From assembly GCA_023425485.1 (NCBI GenBank), contig JAFACO010000239.1:1-7902 (forward strand): a DNA stretch of 7,902 bases, given 5' to 3'. The position numbers and the translations under genes are program-made. Positions 1 through 6,119 of the stretch are shown here, piece by piece (within the stretch, counting starts at the first letter, position 1; each line of letters starts with the position of its first letter). Source of the DNA: Bacillota bacterium (GTDB taxonomy: Bacteria > Bacillota > Clostridia > Lachnospirales > Lachnospiraceae). Below the pieces are notes generated by a model. That model saw nothing but the letters and a program-made list of their open reading frames with translations. It was not told where the DNA came from and did not search any database.

Positions 1-41
1 GATGTAAACTCACCCTTCTAAACACAAATATCATTTTCTAC

Positions 42-70
42 TTGAAATATAGAATAATAGATTATATAAT
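42..70 (+). promoter_or_regulatory. Sigma-A promoter of the T-box/serS transcript
   Basis: A -35 box TTGAAA (42-47) and a perfect -10 box TATAAT (65-70) are separated by 17 bases. Transcription would start near position 77, about 45 bases before the first recognisable T-box elements, and would read the whole T-box leader into serS. The surrounding sequence is very AT-rich, as expected for a strong housekeeping promoter. The spacing and the downstream riboswitch make this a confident call, although the start site is predicted only. Confidence 0.8.
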
Positions 71-119
71 TAGCTAAAATATAAATAATTCCAGCTGTGA
101 TAAAAGCTAAGATTTATGA

Positions 120-317
120 ATTTCTTCAGAGAGCCGGTGGTGGGTGTGAACCGGTGAAAGGATAAATCCCTCCACTTTTGGAGCTGTCGGCGATAAGTCG
201 AAAGGTTAGTACCCTCTATCGTACTATTGAGTGGCTGAATGATTTTATTTAGCAATTTGGGTGGCAACGCGGATTCCTTTCGTCCCATGTTTTATGTGGG
301 TTGGAGGAATTTTTTTA
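120..317 (+). promoter_or_regulatory. Serine-specific T-box riboswitch (serS leader)
   Basis: This leader RNA senses uncharged tRNA-Ser and switches between a terminator and an antiterminator. The Stem I start is seen as AGAGAG (128-133), followed by a short GC-rich distal hairpin (CCGGT/ACCGG, about 134-154) with a GGTG-containing loop. The specifier is read as UCC at 171-173 (serine codon), followed by the usual A-pyrimidine tract-GGAGC context. A small hairpin AGTAC/GTACT (208-225) fits Stem III. The T-box sequence GGGTGGCAACGCGG lies at 259-272. Its bulge bases UGGC (262-265) would pair with the GCCA 3' end of tRNA-Ser, which carries discriminator G. Specifier, bulge and downstream gene all agree on serine. 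Stem I is compact compared with classical Bacillus leaders. Exact 5' and Stem II limits are uncertain. Confidence 0.93.
273..317 (+). terminator. T-box regulated intrinsic terminator
   Basis: The left arm begins ATTCCTTT (273-280) and continues through CGTCCCA. The right arm TGGG...GGAGGAAT (297-310) pairs with it, with a few wobbles and one mismatch, and a run of seven T (310-316) follows. The left arm directly abuts the T-box sequence. Its CGTCCC portion is the part expected to pair in the terminator conformer but not in the antiterminator. When tRNA-Ser is uncharged the antiterminator forms and transcription proceeds to serS. Confidence 0.88.
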
Positions 318-481
318 TTGCTTAAAATTACCTACCTCCCATAATTTATGAGGATTGTAAAATTTACCACTGAACAATCTTCTACTGTTCTGAAAATTCA
401 AAGATGAATTTTCAGCTTTTTATAGCGGTTGACTGCTAACGCAGGCAATGGTTCCGCATAGGCGGAGAAGGAGGAATAAAC
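318..481 (+). other. Long serS 5' UTR after the T-box
   Basis: This stretch separates the T-box terminator from the serS start codon and is unusually long and structured. It holds a possible AGGATTGT/ACAATCTT pairing (351-358 with 374-381), a competing GAACA/TGTTC hairpin (372-376 with 386-390), the terminator-like hairpin listed separately, and a small TCCGC/GCGGA hairpin (453-466). That last hairpin sits directly before the serS ribosome binding site AAGGAGG (468-474). No open reading frame and no convincing second promoter were found here; a TTGACT at 429-434 has no matching -10 box. Confidence 0.6.
390..421 (+). terminator. Second terminator-like hairpin before serS
   Basis: CTGAAAATTC (390-399) and GAATTTTCAG (406-415) form a perfect 10-bp stem with a 6-base loop, followed by C and five T (417-421). 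This is the shape of a rho-independent terminator, although the stem is AT-rich and therefore modest in strength. It lies downstream of the T-box terminator but upstream of serS, so a transcript that has already been antiterminated by tRNA must still pass it. It may be a second attenuator, a weak pause, or an RNA stability element. Confidence 0.55.
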
Positions 482-1768
482 ATGTTAGATTTAAAATTTG
501 TCAGAGAAAATCCAGAAATCGTAAAACAGAATATGAAAAACAAATTTCAGGAGCACAAGCTTGCTTTAGTTGATGAGGTAATTGCTCTTGACGTTGAAAG
601 CAGAAATGTAAAACAGGAAGCAGATAACCTTCGTTTTGAGCGAAATACCATTAGTAAGCAGATTGGTGCTCTTATGGGGCAAGGCAAAAAAGCAGAAGCA
701 GAAGAATTAAAGAAACAGGTAACTGCTGATTCTGAACGCCTTGCTGAGCTTGAAGCAAAAGAAGCAGAACTTCAAGAAAAGGTTAAGAAAATCATGATGG
801 TTATTCCTAACATCATTGATCCAAGCGTTCCAATTGGTAAGGATGACAGTGAGAATGTTGAAGTTCAGAAATACGGCGAACCCTTTGTCCCTGATTTTGA
901 TATCCCATATCACAGTGAAATTATGGAGAGATTCAATGGTATTGATCTTGACAGTGCAAGAAAAGTTGCAGGCAATGGCTTCTATTATCTGATGGGTCAT
1001 ATTGCCAGACTTCATTCCGCTGTAATCTCCTATGCCAGAGACTTCATGATTGACCGTGGTTTTACTTACTGCATTCCACCTTACATGATAAGAAGTGAAG
1101 TTGTAACAGGTGTAATGAGCTTTGCCGAAATGGAAGCAATGATGTATAAGATTGAAGGCGAAGACTTATTCCTGATTGGAACCAGTGAACACTCCATGAT
1201 TGGTAAGTATATTGATACTATTCTTACAGAAGACAGCTTACCTCAAGCTTTAACCAGCTACTCTCCTTGCTTCAGAAAGGAAAAAGGAGCTCATGGTCTT
1301 GAGGAAAGAGGCGTATATCGTATTCACCAGTTTGAAAAGCAGGAAATGATCGTTGTATGTAAGCCTGATGACAGTATGGCATGGTTTGATAAATTATGGC
1401 AGAATACAGTTGATTTATTCCGTACCCTTGATATTCCGGTAAGAACTTTAGAATGTTGCTCCGGTGATCTTGCTGACTTAAAGGTAAAATCTATTGATGT
1501 TGAAGCATGGTCTCCCAGACAGAAAAAATACTTTGAGGTAGGCAGCTGCTCCAATTTAGGTGATGCACAGGCTCGTCGTCTTAAAATTCGTGTTACTGGA
1601 GATGATGGTAAATACTTCGCTCATACCTTAAACAACACAGTTGTGGCTCCTCCTCGTATGTTAATAGCTTTCCTTGAGAATAACTTAAATGCTGACGGTT
1701 CTGTAAATATTCCAAAAGCTTTACAACCATACATGGGTGGTCAGGAAGTCATTAAACCAGTGAAATAG
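482..1768 (+). CDS. serS: Serine--tRNA ligase (variant motif 2/3 type)
   Basis: This cytoplasmic class II synthetase charges tRNA-Ser with serine using ATP. The 428 residues match the usual family length. Residues 1-105 are the long-helix tRNA-binding arm, opening MLDLKFVRENPE. The catalytic domain follows the IPNIIDPSVPIG linker (108-119). Visible elements are the serine-site TSE (234-236), motif 2 with FRKE at 264-267 (Arg264) running into RIHQFEKQE (280-288), the SCSNLGDAQARR block (355-366), and motif 3 HTLNNTVVAPPRMLIAFLEN (381-400) with conserved Arg392. The protein ends near PYMGG. The start is fixed by AAGGAGG (468-474) seven bases before ATG. Motif 2 lacks the usual bacterial GSAGRDTRG loop and motif 3 has NNTVVAPPR instead of the common GSGLAVGR. 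It is therefore a divergent SerRS subtype, in some respects closer to archaeal forms by eye. Control is by the serine T-box upstream. Confidence 0.97.
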   Translation: MLDLKFVRENPEIVKQNMKNKFQEHKLALVDEVIALDVESRNVKQEADNLRFERNTISKQIGALMGQGKKAEAEELKKQVTADSERLAELEAKEAELQEKVKKIMMVIPNIIDPSVPIGKDDSENVEVQKYGEPFVPDFDIPYHSEIMERFNGIDLDSARKVAGNGFYYLMGHIARLHSAVISYARDFMIDRGFTYCIPPYMIRSEVVTGVMSFAEMEAMMYKIEGEDLFLIGTSEHSMIGKYIDTILTEDSLPQALTSYSPCFRKEKGAHGLEERGVYRIHQFEKQEMIVVCKPDDSMAWFDKLWQNTVDLFRTLDIPVRTLECCSGDLADLKVKSIDVEAWSPRQKKYFEVGSCSNLGDAQARRLKIRVTGDDGKYFAHTLNNTVVAPPRMLIAFLENNLNADGSVNIPKALQPYMGGQEVIKPVK

Positions 1769-1854
1769 TTCCATTTTTTACTCTACGTATACGGTGAAGC
1801 TATGTGTTATAAAGTGATAAATTAGCTGCACGTGTAATAGCAGTGACTCAAAAG

Positions 1855-1902
1855 AATAACAGCACTATTTCCCTTAAAATAAGAAGAAGTAGTGCTGTTA
1901 TT
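1855..1902. terminator. Bidirectional hairpin between convergent serS and ppnP
   Basis: AATAACAGCACTA (1855-1867) and TAGTGCTGTTATT (1890-1902) form a perfect 13-bp stem. The 22-base loop can pair further (CTTA/TAAG at its tip). The hairpin lies 87 bases after the serS stop and 68 bases beyond the ppnP stop. It is flanked by AT-rich sequence in both directions but has only short T runs. It most likely ends transcription of both convergent genes. Confidence 0.7.
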
Positions 1903-1969
1903 TATGTTATACTATTCCATTACTAATAAAATTTTTATCTTAAGCAAATATTAAGACCATATTGCTACC

Positions 1970-2287
1970 CTACTCTGTAATATAAGAGCAACAATAATCT
2001 GTCAGTTCCTTTACTACTAATTGAAACTTAGAATTTGCTGGTACTTCAAAAGACTCCCCTTCTCTAACTGTGAGCCATTCATTACTAGCAGGTAGCTTAA
2101 CCTCTAGTAATCCAGCCAATATCTCCATTATTTCCTTCTTTGCTGTACCAAACTCATACTCACCTGGCATCATAATCCCAAGAGTTTTCTTTTCTCCGTC
2201 TTCGAATAAAATTGTTCTGCTTGTAACTTTTCCATCAAAGTATACATTTGCTTTCTTGATTGCTGTTACATTAGAAAATTGGTCCAT
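1970..2287 (-). CDS. ppnP: Pyrimidine/purine nucleoside phosphorylase (cupin, DUF1255/PpnP)
   Basis: PpnP-family proteins are small cytosolic cupins that phosphorolyse a broad range of nucleosides to free base plus ribose-1-phosphate, so the role is nucleoside salvage. The 105 residues are close to the family's usual length of about 95. Diagnostic stretches are VYFDGKVTSRTI (15-26), GIMMPGEYEFGTAKKEIMEI (37-56) and FEVPANSKFQLVV (80-92), which together trace the compact beta-barrel. ATG at 2287 is preceded by a strong AGGAGGAG site about six bases upstream. It appears monocistronic, with its own possible promoter, and it converges on serS. An N-terminal extension of about ten residues (MDQFSNVTAI) precedes the family core. 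The assignment rests on motif recognition; catalytic activity is known from the family, not shown here. Confidence 0.9.
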   Translation of the reverse strand: MDQFSNVTAIKKANVYFDGKVTSRTILFEDGEKKTLGIMMPGEYEFGTAKKEIMEILAGLLEVKLPASNEWLTVREGESFEVPANSKFQLVVKELTDYCCSYITE

Positions 2288-2328
2288 CGTACTCCTCCTG
2301 ATAAAGTTATATTTATTAATACTTAGAA

Positions 2329-2359
2329 TGTATAAAGCCTTCTTAAACTAAAGTGACAA
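2329..2359 (-). promoter_or_regulatory. Possible ppnP promoter
   Basis: Reading the minus strand, TTGTCA (2359-2354) is followed by TATACA (2334-2329) at 19 bases, or by TTTATA at 17 bases. This places a start site about 35 bases before the ppnP ribosome binding site. The -35 box is good but the -10 box and spacing are imperfect, so this is a tentative call. Confidence 0.35.
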
Positions 2360-2470
2360 ATATACTGTATATATATCCAGATGGCGCAGACCGGTATCTA
2401 TGAATCGGCTATATTAGGTAATTTATAAAATGGAAGGCAAGTCCTGATTGATATAAATACACTCATTCAT

Positions 2471-2498
2471 CGTCGAAAGGCTAGATTGGCTTTTGACG
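2471..2498. terminator. Hairpin just beyond the chemoreceptor gene
   Basis: CGTCGAAAGGC (2471-2481) and GGCTTTTGACG (2488-2498) form an imperfect stem that starts 14 bases past the chemoreceptor stop codon. Position suggests it terminates that gene. However, minus-strand RNA has an A-C mismatch in the stem and no U-run after it. Plus-strand RNA has a G-U pair at the same place and reaches a six-T run (2508-2513) after about ten bases. Orientation is therefore unresolved. Confidence 0.4.
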
Positions 2499-2511
2499 CT
2501 TTAATCATTTT

Positions 2512-4185
2512 TTAAACTCTAAATTGCCCCATTAACTTATCCAAAGCTTGTGATAGCTTCTGCAATTCATTAGCTGCTTTTGCTGCATCTTCGATATTAA
2601 CTAATTGCACCTCAAGAGACGAGGATATTTCTTCTGTGGCTGAAGTTGTCTCTTCTGCAATGGAAGAAATACTTTCAATGGCTCCTAACACTTCGTTCTT
2701 GTCCTGATTTACCTGTGAGATACCTTCAATTAACACCTGAATTTCATCCACCATCTGATTTACTGATTGATCAATCTTACCAAAGGCTTTACCCGTTTCT
2801 TCAGAAACAGAAGTGGTATGTTCCACTATTTTGGAACCTTGTTGAACATATTCCTGTGTTTGTTCAATCGCAGTGCTAACCTCAGTAATAATTTGCTCAA
2901 TTCCAGAAACAGAATTAGAGGTTTGAACGGAAAGCTTACCTATCTCCTGTGCAACAACGGTAAATCCTTTTCCACTTTCTCCTGCCCTGGCACTTTCAAT
3001 CATTGCATTCAGTGCAAGAAGTCTGGTTTGATCCGAAATATTTCTAATTACTGATGTAATGTCTGTAATTGCCGCTGACTTAGAGCCTAATATTTCTACC
3101 AGCTCCTTAATTTTTAAAGTGATAGCAACATTTTCATCTATCGCCTTCTGTAAATCCTGAATGAAATGTGTCCCCTTCTGATTCGCGTGCTGTGTTACAT
3201 CAAGACTCTGTTTAATTGCAGTTGTACGTTCAAAAATCGTATTTATTTCCTCTGCAAGATTGTTTAACCTTTCAAAACCTTGTGACGCATTGATTGCTAA
3301 ATCAGTGGAGGCTGTAGCCAGTTCTTCGGAAGCCTTTGCAATTCCTTCCGCTACTTGCGTCGTTTCCTCACAGGCATCGGAAAGTTCTTTTGCATTATTT
3401 TTTACCTCTGTAGAATTCTGCTGCATATCTGCAACCATCGCTTTTAAATTATGCTGCATATGATTTAATGCATTACCCATGCTTCCAATCTCGTCACAGC
3501 TTTTGCTTTCAAAGCCAACCGTAAAATCACCTTCGGAAAATGTCTTAATTCCTTTTAACATTTGCTTTATAGGCTTTATCATCATTTGAGAAAAAACAAT
3601 TCCCATTCCAATAGCAAAAAGCATGATGATAACAGAAATAGTAACTGTCGATATAAGTCCCTGCTGAATTTTATGTTTCATGTCTTTCAGTGATATACCT
3701 AGATTTAACGCACCATGGAATTCTTCGCCCAGCTTAGTTTCTGTTGATATGTTATAAACTTCTTCTCCTGACTCCATTGTAAGAACTTCACCAATTGTAG
3801 TCTGATTATTAATTACCTGCGCTACGTCACCTTTGGTAGAAGCTGACGTTACTGCGTCAACACCAAGTTCTAAATCTGTTGATGCCGCACTGCTATCTGA
3901 TACAACTATATTTCCACTATCGTCCGAAAGTGATACATATACAATATTTCCGTTACTTTCAGCTACAATTTCCTTGAAAATTTCCTGAAGAACTGCACTT
4001 TCTGTCGCATGATTTTTAATAATTTCCCTTTTTATATTGCTAATTAAAGTTGATCCGTCGCTCTTCATTTGGTCTGTTACTGAATTTCTAATCTGCACAT
4101 AGGATAACGTGATGTATGCTATAGAGCATAATGTAATTAGTATAATGATTATTCCCAGTACTTTTAAGGTTAACGATTTTCTCAT
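2512..4185 (-). CDS. Methyl-accepting chemotaxis protein
   Basis: This membrane chemoreceptor controls CheA kinase through CheW. Its 557 residues show the classic order. A short cytoplasmic start is followed by TM1 (about 8-30), an extracytoplasmic sensor domain of about 150 residues (31-178, PAS/Cache-like by eye around VYVSLSDDSGNIVVSD), TM2 (about 179-203), HAMP (about 204-257) and a long coiled-coil signalling domain (258-557). The kinase-binding hairpin tip DQTRLLALNAMIESARAGES lies at 385-404, and EETTSATEEI (511-520) resembles a methylation helix. The tip departs slightly from the common QTNLLALNAAIEAARAGE (R for N, M for A, S for A). There is no C-terminal CheR-tethering pentapeptide. 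ATG at 4185 follows GGAGGGG. It looks monocistronic, with its own promoter and an unusual repeat-containing leader. The ligand cannot be told from sequence. Its presence implies a motile host. Confidence 0.95.
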   Translation of the reverse strand: MRKSLTLKVLGIIIILITLCSIAYITLSYVQIRNSVTDQMKSDGSTLISNIKREIIKNHATESAVLQEIFKEIVAESNGNIVYVSLSDDSGNIVVSDSSAASTDLELGVDAVTSASTKGDVAQVINNQTTIGEVLTMESGEEVYNISTETKLGEEFHGALNLGISLKDMKHKIQQGLISTVTISVIIMLFAIGMGIVFSQMMIKPIKQMLKGIKTFSEGDFTVGFESKSCDEIGSMGNALNHMQHNLKAMVADMQQNSTEVKNNAKELSDACEETTQVAEGIAKASEELATASTDLAINASQGFERLNNLAEEINTIFERTTAIKQSLDVTQHANQKGTHFIQDLQKAIDENVAITLKIKELVEILGSKSAAITDITSVIRNISDQTRLLALNAMIESARAGESGKGFTVVAQEIGKLSVQTSNSVSGIEQIITEVSTAIEQTQEYVQQGSKIVEHTTSVSEETGKAFGKIDQSVNQMVDEIQVLIEGISQVNQDKNEVLGAIESISSIAEETTSATEEISSSLEVQLVNIEDAAKAANELQKLSQALDKLMGQFRV

Positions 4186-4201
4186 ATGACCCCTCCCCCA
4201 C

Positions 4202-4245
4202 GGTGTTTATGATCTTTCTTAGGTGTTTATGATCTTTCTTAGGTG
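4202..4245 (-). repeat. 20-bp perfect tandem repeat in chemoreceptor leader
   Basis: On the minus strand the unit CACCTAAGAAAGATCATAAA occurs twice without a mismatch (4245-4226, 4225-4206) and is followed by a third CACC (4205-4202). The array lies between the predicted promoter and the GGAGGGG ribosome binding site, so it is within the transcribed 5' leader. The 20-bp period is close to two helical turns, which would also suit a dimeric DNA-binding protein. A recent slippage duplication is the simplest explanation. Confidence 0.9.
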
Positions 4246-4282
4246 ATTACATTTTTTCTGTATTATTCGACACAGTCCTATC

Positions 4283-4311
4283 ATTATATTGGAAAACCTA
4301 AATAAAGTAAA
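4283..4311 (-). promoter_or_regulatory. Sigma-A promoter of the chemoreceptor gene
   Basis: On the minus strand TTTACT (4311-4306) and a perfect TATAAT (4288-4283) are separated by 17 bases. Transcription would start near 4276 and give a leader of about 90 bases that includes the tandem repeat. No flagellar sigma-D/FliA type box was found, so this receptor is probably expressed from a housekeeping promoter. Confidence 0.65.
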
Positions 4312-4427
4312 TAATGTTACCGAAAATAAATTATATATTTCTATAGGTTTTTATACCTAAAAAAGGTTGCATTTCATATGTAAATAATAAACATTTTTAG
4401 TCTTATATAATATAAAATGCAAAATAT

Positions 4428-4503
4428 AAAAGGTAAACTGTATTCGCATAGATAAACACACCTAAGTTATTGTGTTTATCTATGCAGACACAGTTTACCT
4501 TTT
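4428..4503. repeat. 76-base near-perfect palindrome, probable bidirectional terminator
   Basis: Outer arms AAAAGGTAAACTGT (4428-4441) and ACAGTTTACCTTTT (4490-4503) pair over 14 bp. Inner arms GCATAGATAAACACA (4446-4460) and TGTGTTTATCTATGC (4471-4485) pair over 15 bp. A symmetric 4x4 internal loop separates them and a 10-base loop caps the structure. A-rich and T-rich ends are present in both orientations, so it could terminate the esterase operon on the minus strand. It is longer than a normal terminator, and a small mobile inverted-repeat element is the alternative. Confidence 0.8.
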
Positions 4504-4558
4504 CATTTACTTACGCTAACTATGCAGTGCAGTATTTAAAATATTGCTTGATATAATT

Positions 4559-4590
4559 CAGCCCAAATTAATGAATGAAAATTTTGGCTG
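4559..4590 (-). terminator. Imperfect hairpin right after the esterase gene
   Basis: The two arms (4559-4569 and 4580-4590, containing CAGCC and GGCTG) form an 11-bp stem with one mismatch and a 10-base loop. It starts four bases beyond the esterase stop codon on the minus strand. No clear U-run follows, so it may protect the mRNA 3' end or act together with the larger palindrome downstream rather than terminate on its own. Confidence 0.4.
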
Positions 4591-4594
4591 TGAT

Positions 4595-6109
4595 CTATGC
4601 CTTTATACTGGTTCTAAAAGGTGCCAATGGAATTCCATTTTGTCCAAAAATATTTACCTCTCCATAGTTGGTCCACTGATAACGAACAAAACGAGGCTTT
4701 GTTACTTCCGGTGAAGAAACAAAAATCACAGAATCCTTTATCTCCGCCTTCGCTTCAACATAGTTTAAATCATCCCCTGCAATCTCAAATCCATTTATTT
4801 GGCTACCAATAACAAATCCATCCTGCGCATGGTCAAAATGAAGTTCTAACCCTCCAGCTTTATATTCGAAGGAACAGTAAATAGGACCAAAGGCATCCTT
4901 TTCACTAATTGTATGATATACCTGTGATAACGCTTGAAGTGCAAGCCTCTCACCTACAGGTGCCTTATCCTTAGGATGTATTTCATTAAATTCACCGCAA
5001 TCTAGTATTACAGCAACCCCAGTATTTTTAACCGTCTGAAACGTATTCATCTGTGCTTCGCGGATGAAACACCAATTTTTAAAATCCGGTTCTGCTTTAT
5101 AGCGATGCATTGGAAGTTGAACAAATAGAAATGGCAAGGTATTATCCTCCCAATCATCTCTCCACTGACGAATTAACCTTGTTAGCAGCTTTTGATACAG
5201 CGTTGGTTTATGATCGTCACCTTCCCCTTGATAATAAATAAATCCACGCAAGGTATAGGGGGCAACTCTTGAAAGCATTGTATGATATAACCCAGCCGGA
5301 CGTAAAGGATTTCTACAATTTCTTGGTCCTGGCCATCTACTTTCTCCTATTAATTCCTGTAAATCCTCCCAATTAATGTCTGGAGTCAAAGCATATTGTT
5401 CGTCACATTTTTTATTCCATATAGTAACGTATTCCTCATATTCCTGGTACTCTTTTATTTGCTCTTCTTCACTTTTTCCTGCAATTGACTCCTTGAAATC
5501 TTCTAAATACCAATTAAGCTCTTTATCTTCCTCAAGGCTTTTCTCGCTCATCCAACAAGAAGCTGAAGTTCCACCCCAGTTACAGCCAATAATACCAATC
5601 GTAACATCCAGCTCTTTCGCAAGTCGCTTGCCAAATATGTAACCAACCGCAGACCAATTTTTAGCGTTTTCTTCACTAAATTCATTCCAACCAGACTGTT
5701 CTTCACTGCTATAGAACTTATCGTCAATATAAGCATTCTTAGGTGTATAGTAAAAACGCACATTAGGGTTTACATCCTCTTGTAACATCTTTCTGCCATT
5801 CGTGCAATCCTTTAGTTCTAACTCCATATTGGACTGACCACCCGCTAGCCAAACCTCACCAATTGCTATATTACGAAAAATAACTTGCTCTTCCTTACAG
5901 CTTACTGTCAATTCAAGATCAATTCTGGCTTTTTGCGGTGGTAATAAAATCGACCATTTTTCATCCTTTACAGATGTTGTATAGCTGTTCTCTAAAAAAT
6001 GAACAACAACTTCTACACCATTCTCTCCTGTACCAAAGATTTGAATATTCTTATCTCTTTGTAACACCATATGATTGCTAAAAACAGCTGCAACTTTAAA
6101 TTTAGCCAT
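4595..6109 (-). CDS. Sialate O-acetylesterase-like SGNH carbohydrate esterase
   Basis: Enzymes of this family remove O-acetyl groups from sialic acids or from plant-polysaccharide sugars. The 504 residues match the sialate O-acetylesterase architecture. An N-terminal beta region (1-80) includes SNHMVLQRDK (11-20) and is followed by IGEVWLAGGQSNMEL (83-97) with nucleophile Ser93. Further blocks are IGIIGCNWGGTSASCW (171-186), GFIYYQGEGD (289-298) and NEIHPKDK (375-382) with catalytic His378. The common family form there is DIHP, so Glu376 replaces the usual Asp. No signal peptide is visible (MAKFKVAAVF), pointing to a cytoplasmic enzyme that acts on imported oligosaccharides. ATG at 6109 follows AAGGAG, which overlaps the stop codon of the upstream membrane-protein gene, so the two are co-transcribed. 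Substrate is undecided: sialate and acetyl-xylan or other acetylated glycans are all plausible. No sialic acid or xylan genes are adjacent. Confidence 0.86.
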   Translation of the reverse strand: MAKFKVAAVFSNHMVLQRDKNIQIFGTGENGVEVVVHFLENSYTTSVKDEKWSILLPPQKARIDLELTVSCKEEQVIFRNIAIGEVWLAGGQSNMELELKDCTNGRKMLQEDVNPNVRFYYTPKNAYIDDKFYSSEEQSGWNEFSEENAKNWSAVGYIFGKRLAKELDVTIGIIGCNWGGTSASCWMSEKSLEEDKELNWYLEDFKESIAGKSEEEQIKEYQEYEEYVTIWNKKCDEQYALTPDINWEDLQELIGESRWPGPRNCRNPLRPAGLYHTMLSRVAPYTLRGFIYYQGEGDDHKPTLYQKLLTRLIRQWRDDWEDNTLPFLFVQLPMHRYKAEPDFKNWCFIREAQMNTFQTVKNTGVAVILDCGEFNEIHPKDKAPVGERLALQALSQVYHTISEKDAFGPIYCSFEYKAGGLELHFDHAQDGFVIGSQINGFEIAGDDLNYVEAKAEIKDSVIFVSSPEVTKPRFVRYQWTNYGEVNIFGQNGIPLAPFRTSIKA

Positions 6110-6119
6110 AGTATACTCC

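Larger units (their letters stand above)
4186..4594. other. 409-base spacer between chemoreceptor and esterase genes
   Basis: This non-coding AT-rich spacer holds, from low to high coordinate, the chemoreceptor ribosome binding site, a 20-bp tandem repeat, a minus-strand sigma-A promoter, a 76-base near-palindrome, a small GCAGTATT/AATATTGC hairpin (4529-4547) and an imperfect hairpin directly after the esterase stop. No reading frame of credible length with a ribosome binding site was found in it. It appears to separate the esterase operon from the chemoreceptor gene. Confidence 0.7.

Noticed and set aside
70..288. Minus-strand 72-codon open frame across the leader
   Set aside because: It lies antisense to the T-box riboswitch, has no ribosome binding site, and its composition reflects the RNA structure rather than a protein.
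707..1554. Minus-strand frames inside serS
   Set aside because: They are shadows of the serS reading frame and have no recognisable domains or start signals.
2381..2428. Short plus-strand frame MAQTGIYESAILGNL
   Set aside because: It has fifteen codons, no Shine-Dalgarno site, and no evidence of conservation.
2340..2511. c-di-GMP or other metabolite riboswitch
   Set aside because: Fragments resembling GACGCAAAGCC were considered, but the conserved core and tetraloop-receptor layout are missing on both strands.
4202..4245. CRISPR array
   Set aside because: The two 20-bp copies are directly adjacent with no spacers, so this is a simple tandem repeat.
4201..4320. Flagellar sigma-D promoter for the chemoreceptor
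   Set aside because: No TAAA...CCGATAA-like pair at proper spacing was found; a sigma-A promoter fits better.
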